Shown: piece after piece, positions 6,714 to 11,443 of the stretch | Layout: each line of letters begins with the position of its first letter | Numbering within the stretch: position 1 is the first letter of the stretch | From: DIGJ01 sp031553075 | Lineage (GTDB): Bacteria; Bacillota; Clostridia; Lachnospirales; Lachnospiraceae | Length of the DNA: 11,443 bases | Reading direction: 5' to 3' | Assembly (NCBI GenBank): GCA_031553075.1 | Contig: JAVBLX010000198.1 | Span: 1-11,443 of the forward strand | The notes under the pieces: model-generated | The model's input: the letters and a program-made list of their open reading frames with translations, nothing else | Databases searched by the model: none | What the model was told of the DNA's origin: nothing | Position numbers and translations under genes: made by a program

Positions 6714-6742
6714 TTGACGATTTCTTTCAAAATGAGTAAAAT
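6714..6742 (+). promoter_or_regulatory. promoter for the HPr-like gene
   Basis: TTGACG (6714-6719) and TAAAAT (6737-6742) are separated by exactly 17 bp, a strong sigma-A-type match. Transcription should start near 6749, leaving a leader of roughly 50 nt before ATG 6798. Confidence 0.7.
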
Positions 6743-6797
6743 AACAGTGGAAACCATTTTGTTAGTTATTGTTTAAATGAATAAGGAAGTGAGTAAG

Positions 6798-7022
6798 ATG
6801 GATGCTACCATCAAATTAAATGGTCCAGACGAAGTGAAAGAATTTGTAAACGAAGCGGGGAAATGTGAATTCGATGTGGATATTTATTATAATCGGTTCA
6901 CTGTCGATGCAAAGTCTTTGCTTGGCGTATTAAGCATGGACCTGACAAGATCCTTAAATGTATCCTGTAACGGATATGACAGCAGATTTGAGAATACCTT
7001 ACGGAAATACTCAGTTGCATAA
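6798..7022 (+). CDS. HPr-like small protein lacking the active-site histidine
   Basis: The 74-aa product resembles the PTS phosphocarrier HPr in its second half: VDAKSLLGVLSMDL (36-49) corresponds to the region around regulatory Ser46 of HPr, with Ser40 here as the equivalent, followed by a beta strand and a C-terminal helix. The first half aligns poorly, and the GLHTRPA motif with the phosphorylated His15 is absent; there is no histidine anywhere in the protein. It therefore cannot act as an ordinary PEP-dependent phosphocarrier. I chose ATG 6798 because AAGGAAGTGA lies just before it; the ATG at 6777 has no such site. It has its own promoter, a palindrome at the -35 side and its own terminator, so it is a single-gene unit. 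A regulatory role via Ser40 is conceivable but unproven. Confidence 0.75.
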   Translation: MDATIKLNGPDEVKEFVNEAGKCEFDVDIYYNRFTVDAKSLLGVLSMDLTRSLNVSCNGYDSRFENTLRKYSVA

Positions 7023-7040
7023 TATTTAAGGACAGAGGGG

Positions 7041-7076
7041 AAAAAGCCAGGATAATTAATTTTATCCTGGCTTTTT
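7041..7076. terminator. bidirectional intrinsic terminator between convergent genes
   Basis: AAAAAGCCAGGATAA (7041-7055) pairs perfectly with TTATCCTGGCTTTTT (7062-7076) around a six-base loop. The T-run on the + strand ends the HPr-like transcript, and the A-run on the left arm gives a T-run on the minus strand, ending the GGDEF-EAL transcript that converges from the right. Confidence 0.93.
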
Positions 7077-7135
7077 CATATCAACAGTTAAATAAAGTTA
7101 GAGTATTTATCCGCTGCGCTTGTTGGCTGCACATT

Positions 7136-9607
7136 TTATTTAGTGGAAACACTGGTAGCCAGTAACTCAATTAAGATATCAGGTAATAACGGCCGGCTGA
7201 AGAGATATCCTTGAATAATGTCACAGTCACCTTCTTTTAATAGGTTGAACTGTTGTTCATCCTCCACCCCCTCGGCAATCACCTTGATGTTGAGCTGATG
7301 AGCCAGCTTGATAATGGATCTGGCAATGTAATTGTCCTTAGAATTACTACAAATATTATCAACAAAGGATTTGTCAATCTTCAAAGTATTGATAGGCAGG
7401 CTGGTTAGATATTTTAAAGAAGAATATCCGGTTCCAAAGTCATCCAGGGAAATCCGTACACCCAGGCTCTGAAAATCCTGCAGGAGTTGAGCAGAATCTA
7501 TCAGGGAAGAAATTAAGGTGCTTTCGGTTATCTCCAGTTCTAAATATTGAGGAGGAAGTTCCGTTTCCTCCAGAACCTCCTTTACCGTTTGGATAAAATT
7601 ATCCTGGTTTAATTGAATGGAGGAGATGTTTACGGAAACAGCTCGTGGGTCATGGCCCATATCAATTAGCTGCTTGTTGAATCGACAGGCCTCCCTAAGC
7701 GCCCAAAGCCCAAGATCCACAATCAAACCACTCTCTTCTGCAATGGGAATAAATTCTTTTGGAGCTAGTGGTCCCAACTTTTGACTGTTGATTCGCATCA
7801 GTGCTTCAAAGCCGATAATTTCATGTGTATTACTGTCAATTTGAGGTTGATACATAAGGTATACCTCGTGATTCTCAACGGCAGTCCGCAGAATATCTAA
7901 AATTTCGATGTTTCGATTTAGTTCATTTTCCATAAACTTATCAAATACAGAAGCCCGATTCCGACCAAGCTCTTTGGATTTGTACATAGCAATGTCAGCA
8001 TTTTTAACTAATGCTTTGTGTGCATTGCCATGCTGCGGGTAAAGGGCAATACCGATACTGAGTCCGACATAGACGGTTTCTTTACGGATAATAAAAGGTT
8101 TTGCAAAAGCCGAAAGTATCTGGGAAGAGAAATGCAAAGCCTTTTCTTCAGAACCGATGTCATATTTAAATAATAAAAATTCATCGCCGCCAACCTGTGC
8201 CAGAATATCTTTGGAGGATAAGAGGGTGGAAAGCTTTTTGCCACTGGCAGTCAGGATTTCATCCCCCAAATCATGACCAAGGGTATCATTAATGGTTTTG
8301 AAGTTGTCCATATCAAGGAAATAGATTCCATGGGACAGATCCTTGTTTTCCGGCAGGCTGAAAAGCAAATCTACCTGCTCCAGAAAATATAATTTATTCG
8401 GCAAGTTGGTTAACAAATCATGATATGCCAGATATTCAATGTGATTATAATTGGCGCGGATTTCTTCTTCGTTGTCAAGCAGTTGTTCATGCATAGCAGC
8501 CAAATCATCATAGCTGGACTGAATGATCTTTATCATTTTATTAAAGTTTCTGGCCAAATCCCCGATTTCATTCTGGTCATCTACCTGACAGCTTACATTA
8601 AAGTCACCGTTAGAAACCTTTTTCATGGTGTTTCGTAGTTCGTAAATGGGATTTGTGTAATAATAAGCAATCTTTCCAGCAGCAAAATAAACAATCCCAA
8701 GTATAGCCAGAAGAGAAAGCAAAATAGTACCCATAATTAAATTGGAAGAGGCTGTAATCTCAGACACATCTTGGGATATGATAATATGCCATTCTCCTCG
8801 GGAAAAGCTGGAAAGAACAAAAAGCTGTTCCTTTCCATTTATCATTTTCAGCTGGGATTTTATTTTGCTGGACTTAGAGTCAGTGGCGGAAAGCAGACTA
8901 TCCAGTAATTTGGAATCAAAACTGGTGCCAATAAGCTCAGGTTTTTTGGAATAAATAATTCGGTGGTGGCTATCCAAAAGGATGGTATCGCCACTTTCAC
9001 CGGCATAAGAGGTTTCCATTAATCCTTGAAGATAAGGGGCATTGATAGTGCACCCCAAATATCCTAATAATTGATCTTCCAGGGAATCATAAACAGGAAC
9101 AGCAAAATCAATACTGTAGGCACCATCTTCAAAGACAGTATCCATAACACAGGATTTTTGCTCACCGGATAAAATAAGTAAATCGGAACGAATATCGTTT
9201 GAATTACCCACATGTTGGGAATCACAACTGGAAATGATGCACAGGTCTGTATCATATAAAGTAAAACGTGCGCTAATGGAATTGTGGTTTGCCAGGTCAA
9301 AAAGAGTTTCACGTATATTCTTTTCGTTAATTGCTGAATGATGGTTGTTTTCTGTATTTGCTTTCTGCAAATTTTGTAAACAAATGGAATAGACAGGGGA
9401 TTTACTTTGCGTTTCTAATTCATTACTCAGGGATTGAAAAACAGACTGGATTTGCTCAGAGTTGGCTTTTGCAAGGTAAGTCAGAGTTTCGGTGCGGTGA
9501 GAAATTAAGGTATCTCCCAGATAAGCATATATAAGGATACCAATCAGCAGTGCGGGAATCGTAGAAAATAAAATAAGTAAAATTCGCAGTGATTTTTTTA
9601 ATGACAT
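7136..9607 (-). CDS. membrane-bound Cache-HAMP-GGDEF-EAL c-di-GMP signalling protein
   Basis: The 823-aa protein would make and/or degrade cyclic di-GMP in response to an external signal. Order: transmembrane helix (about 6-31), extracellular Cache-like sensor (about 32-288), second transmembrane helix (290-317), HAMP (313-365), short coiled coil, GGDEF domain (391-555), EAL domain (565-815). The GGDEF active site is intact (473-477, with FLDMDNFKTINDTLGH upstream), but the inhibitory RxxD site reads SSKD (464-467). In the EAL domain all key residues are present: EAL 601-603, Asn660, Glu692, DDFGTG 722-727, Lys743, Glu779 and Gln799, so phosphodiesterase activity is expected. I chose the minus-strand ATG at 9607, preceded by GGGGGA with a 7-nt gap, over the ATG five codons upstream. 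It is a lone gene, convergent with the HPr-like gene and divergent from tgt. Confidence 0.93.
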   Translation of the reverse strand: MSLKKSLRILLILFSTIPALLIGILIYAYLGDTLISHRTETLTYLAKANSEQIQSVFQSLSNELETQSKSPVYSICLQNLQKANTENNHHSAINEKNIRETLFDLANHNSISARFTLYDTDLCIISSCDSQHVGNSNDIRSDLLILSGEQKSCVMDTVFEDGAYSIDFAVPVYDSLEDQLLGYLGCTINAPYLQGLMETSYAGESGDTILLDSHHRIIYSKKPELIGTSFDSKLLDSLLSATDSKSSKIKSQLKMINGKEQLFVLSSFSRGEWHIIISQDVSEITASSNLIMGTILLSLLAILGIVYFAAGKIAYYYTNPIYELRNTMKKVSNGDFNVSCQVDDQNEIGDLARNFNKMIKIIQSSYDDLAAMHEQLLDNEEEIRANYNHIEYLAYHDLLTNLPNKLYFLEQVDLLFSLPENKDLSHGIYFLDMDNFKTINDTLGHDLGDEILTASGKKLSTLLSSKDILAQVGGDEFLLFKYDIGSEEKALHFSSQILSAFAKPFIIRKETVYVGLSIGIALYPQHGNAHKALVKNADIAMYKSKELGRNRASVFDKFMENELNRNIEILDILRTAVENHEVYLMYQPQIDSNTHEIIGFEALMRINSQKLGPLAPKEFIPIAEESGLIVDLGLWALREACRFNKQLIDMGHDPRAVSVNISSIQLNQDNFIQTVKEVLEETELPPQYLELEITESTLISSLIDSAQLLQDFQSLGVRISLDDFGTGYSSLKYLTSLPINTLKIDKSFVDNICSNSKDNYIARSIIKLAHQLNIKVIAEGVEDEQQFNLLKEGDCDIIQGYLFSRPLLPDILIELLATSVSTK

Positions 9608-9642
9608 ATTAGCTTCCCCCATATGTTAGTTGTCTCAAGGTT

Positions 9643-9671
9643 ATTTTACCAATTATGACAATTTTATACAA
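9643..9671 (-). promoter_or_regulatory. likely promoter for the GGDEF-EAL gene
   Basis: On the minus strand, TTGTAT (9671-9666) and TAAAAT (9648-9643) are spaced by 17 bp. Transcription would start near 9636, leaving a leader of about 29 nt before the ATG at 9607. The region is AT-rich, so alternative boxes exist. It shares the 173-bp divergent intergenic region with the tgt promoter. Confidence 0.45.
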
Positions 9672-9711
9672 GTCTAAACCCCGCAATAAATCCTAAAATT
9701 TTATAAAATGG

Positions 9712-9740
9712 TTGAAAAAGAAAAGGGGAGACTGTATACT
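9712..9740 (+). promoter_or_regulatory. promoter for tgt-yajC
   Basis: TTGAAA (9712-9717) and TATACT (9735-9740) are separated by exactly 17 bp. Transcription should start near 9747, about 34 nt before ATG 9781. The -35 box coincides with a TTG that would otherwise be an upstream start of the tgt frame, which rules out the longer protein. Confidence 0.7.
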
Positions 9741-9780
9741 TGGATTATTGGTTAAATATATCAGTTGGAAAGGTTATTTT

Positions 9781-10911
9781 ATGTACAAGTTATTATGCCG
9801 GGACGGCAATGCAAAGCGAGGAGAGTTTCACACCGTGCATGGCACAATCCAGACTCCCGTTTTTATGAATGTAGGGACTGCCGCAGCGATAAAAGGTGCA
9901 GTATCAACCCAGGACCTTCAAGGGCTTAAGACCCAAGTAGAGCTGTCTAATACGTACCATCTCCATGTGAGGCCGGGAGACAAAGTGGTTAAGCAGCTGG
10001 GCGGTCTTCATAAGTTTATGGTCTGGGACAAACCGATTCTTACCGATTCTGGTGGATTCCAGGTCTTTTCACTGGCCGGCCTTCGAAAGATAAAAGAAGA
10101 GGGTGTTTATTTCAATTCCCACATTGATGGCAGGAAGATATTTATGGGACCAGAGGAAAGTATGCAGATTCAGTCCAATCTGGCTTCTACCATAGCCATG
10201 GCCTTTGATGAATGCCCCCCTCACCCAGCTACACGAGAATATATACAGAATTCAGTTGACCGGACCACCAGGTGGCTGAAGCGATGCCAGATTGAGATGA
10301 GACGTCTCAATCAGCTGGAGGATACAATCAACAAGCAGCAGATGTTATTTGGCATTAATCAGGGAGGTACCTTTGCCGATATCCGCATTGAGCATGCAAA
10401 GAGAATTTCTGACATGGATTTGGATGGTTATGCGGTAGGCGGTTTGGCGGTTGGTGAAAGCCATGAAGCCATGTATGATATTCTAGATCAGACGGTTCCT
10501 TATCTGCCTCTTGAAAAACCAACCTATCTCATGGGAGTAGGAACACCTGCCAACATTTTGGAAGGCGTGGAACGTGGAGTAGATTTCTTCGATTGTGTGT
10601 ATCCTGCCAGAAACGGCCGACATGGACATGCCTATACAAATCACGGTAAAATGAATCTGCTCAATGCAAAATACGAACTGGATGACAGCCCAATTGACAA
10701 AACCTGTGGATGCCCCACATGCCAGACATACAGCCGGGCTTATATCCGCCATTTGCTGAAAGCAAAAGAAATGTTAGGACTTAGACTTCTTGTTATGCAC
10801 AATCTGTACTTCTACAATGAAATGATGGAAGAAATCAGAGCAGCGATTGAACAGGGAAGATATAAAGAATATAAAAAAGCTAAGTTAGCCGGATTTGAAA
10901 GCGGCGAATAA
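9781..10911 (+). CDS. tgt: queuine/preQ1 tRNA-guanine transglycosylase
   Basis: Tgt exchanges guanine-34 in the anticodon of GU(N) tRNAs (Asp, Asn, His, Tyr) for preQ1, a step in queuosine formation in the cytosol. The 376-aa length is standard. Motifs seen: NTYHL (57-61), TDSGGFQVFSL (88-98, Asp89 catalytic), QGGTF (194-198), GLAVGE (221-226), GVGTP (252-256), DFFDCVYPARNGRHG (268-282, Asp271 as nucleophile), and the zinc site C309-x-C311-x2-C314 with His340. ATG 9781 has a GGAAAGG-type site 8 nt upstream and begins with the usual MYKLL. yajC follows 23 bp after the stop, a widely conserved pairing. queA is not in the window. Confidence 0.96.
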   Translation: MYKLLCRDGNAKRGEFHTVHGTIQTPVFMNVGTAAAIKGAVSTQDLQGLKTQVELSNTYHLHVRPGDKVVKQLGGLHKFMVWDKPILTDSGGFQVFSLAGLRKIKEEGVYFNSHIDGRKIFMGPEESMQIQSNLASTIAMAFDECPPHPATREYIQNSVDRTTRWLKRCQIEMRRLNQLEDTINKQQMLFGINQGGTFADIRIEHAKRISDMDLDGYAVGGLAVGESHEAMYDILDQTVPYLPLEKPTYLMGVGTPANILEGVERGVDFFDCVYPARNGRHGHAYTNHGKMNLLNAKYELDDSPIDKTCGCPTCQTYSRAYIRHLLKAKEMLGLRLLVMHNLYFYNEMMEEIRAAIEQGRYKEYKKAKLAGFESGE

Positions 10912-10934
10912 TAAATTTTAGGAGGAAACAAGAT

Positions 10935-11249
10935 ATGAATTTAACAGCAGTATTAGCAGAAGGAAGTGCAATAGGTGGAATTGGAATGGTTGTTTACATT
11001 GTAGCACTGATTGGAATTTTCTATTTTCTGATGATGAGACCACAGAAAAAGCAGCAGAAAGCGCATGCAGCTCTTGTTGCAAGCATTGCAATTGGAGATA
11101 GTATTCTTACTTCCAGTGGGTTTTATGGTGTTGTGATTGATGTAATGGATGAGATTGTTATTGTTGAGTTTGGTAGCAATAAGAATTGTCGTATTCCGAT
11201 GAAGAAGGATGCGATTGTGGAAGTTGAGAAAGCGGAAGAAGCGAAATAA
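10935..11249 (+). CDS. yajC: preprotein translocase accessory subunit YajC
   Basis: YajC is a small single-span inner-membrane protein associated with the SecDF part of the Sec translocase. The 104-aa product has one hydrophobic segment (about 13-34) ending in the family hallmark FLMMRPQKKQQK (31-42), then a cytosolic domain with GDSILTSSGFYGVV (54-67) and a charged tail. AGGAGG at 10920-10925 is 9 nt before ATG 10935. It is co-transcribed with tgt, being 23 bp downstream. secD/secF, the usual next genes, do not follow here; GC-rich non-coding DNA begins right after the stop codon. Confidence 0.95.
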   Translation: MNLTAVLAEGSAIGGIGMVVYIVALIGIFYFLMMRPQKKQQKAHAALVASIAIGDSILTSSGFYGVVIDVMDEIVIVEFGSNKNCRIPMKKDAIVEVEKAEEAK

Positions 11250-11443
11250 CTTTGTGTTTGGGTGGCGAGGACGCTCCTGAGATATAGACTTCGAACGCCT
11301 GAACCAGCGTCTTTCCAATCCCTCCCAGTGCCCACGCTCCACCCACTCCATTGAGCCTCTATGCGGGGAATTGTCTCGGGCAGCGGCCCTCCACAATACC
11401 CCAGAGTCTCAATTCCGTTTCACTAAGGCACTGGGAGGGATTG
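11250..11443. other. GC-rich structured non-coding region after yajC
   Basis: Base composition changes abruptly at the yajC stop. No gene or known RNA family is recognised; minus-strand open frames here run into or across yajC and lack convincing starts. A first hairpin can form between GAGGACGCT (11267-11275) and AGCGTCTTT (11306-11314), including two G-T pairs. The larger hairpin is described separately. There is no T-run terminator for tgt-yajC. Confidence 0.5.
11316..11443. repeat. long multi-segment hairpin / inverted-repeat element, cut by window end
   Basis: Four nested helices stack in order. A: 11316-11332 with 11427-11443, 17 of 17 perfect. B: 11350-11360 with 11403-11413, 10 of 11. 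C: 11365-11374 with 11393-11402, 9 of 10. D: GGGC 11378-11381 with GCCC 11386-11389 around the loop AGCG. They are joined by a 17/13-base internal loop, a four-base bulge and a 3/3-base internal loop. Helix A reaches the last base of the window and may continue beyond it. The shape suits a structured RNA or a palindromic mobile repeat; which strand is used is unknown. Confidence 0.75.

Noticed and set aside
6732..6776. 14-codon leader peptide ORF before the HPr-like gene
   Set aside because: Its start overlaps the spacer and -10 region of the predicted promoter and it has no ribosome binding site.
9712..9780. Upstream TTG start extending Tgt by 23 residues
   Set aside because: The TTG is the -35 box of a well-spaced promoter, so it would not be in the transcript; ATG 9781 gives the standard Tgt N-terminus.
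10953..11396. Minus-strand 147-codon open frame over yajC and the right edge
   Set aside because: It is mostly antisense to yajC, low-complexity and without a ribosome binding site; the same applies to the shorter frames at 11123-11346.

Overview
The window looks like chromosomal DNA from an anaerobic, low-to-mid GC Firmicute, most likely a Lachnospiraceae-type clostridium. The reasons are strong AGGAGG ribosome binding sites, sigma-A promoters with 17-18 bp spacers, a GlpP-type antiterminator controlling glycerol genes, the clostridial glpA / FAD-oxidoreductase / DUF1667 / glpK gene order, and a tgt-yajC pair. The species cannot be named from the sequence.

Layout: (i) 1-312 is non-coding. 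It holds a GC-rich, C-rich edge of unknown nature (1-185), a perfect 13-bp inverted repeat (202-238) and a promoter. (ii) 313-792 encodes a dCMP deaminase. (iii) 855-6351 is a glycerol-3-phosphate (G3P) module: glpP (antiterminator), a large intrinsic terminator in the leader, then glpA with a C-terminal BFD-like [2Fe-2S] domain, a second FAD oxidoreductase, a DUF1667 iron-sulfur-type protein and glycerol kinase glpK. (iv) 6352-6776 is a long intergenic stretch with some structure and a good promoter, leading to a 74-aa HPr-like protein without the phosphorylatable histidine (6798-7022). (v) A bidirectional terminator separates it from a convergent membrane-anchored Cache-HAMP-GGDEF-EAL protein (7136-9607, minus). 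(vi) Divergent from that are tgt (9781-10911) and yajC (10935-11249). (vii) 11250-11443 is GC-rich non-coding DNA whose last 128 bases fold into one long multi-segment hairpin that closes exactly at the window end.

The genes form one clear pathway. GlpK makes G3P. The GlpA-type flavoprotein would oxidise it to dihydroxyacetone phosphate and pass electrons through its [2Fe-2S] domain, the partner flavoprotein and the DUF1667 protein. GlpP, when bound to G3P, should let transcription through the leader terminator. No glycerol facilitator (glpF) is present in the window. The remaining genes are housekeeping (nucleotide metabolism, tRNA queuosine modification, Sec translocation) or c-di-GMP signalling.

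I see no CRISPR array, transposase, phage gene, defence system, rRNA or tRNA. The parts least explained by known families are the two GC-rich edges, above all the long hairpin at the right end, and the histidine-less HPr-like gene with an inverted repeat next to its promoter.
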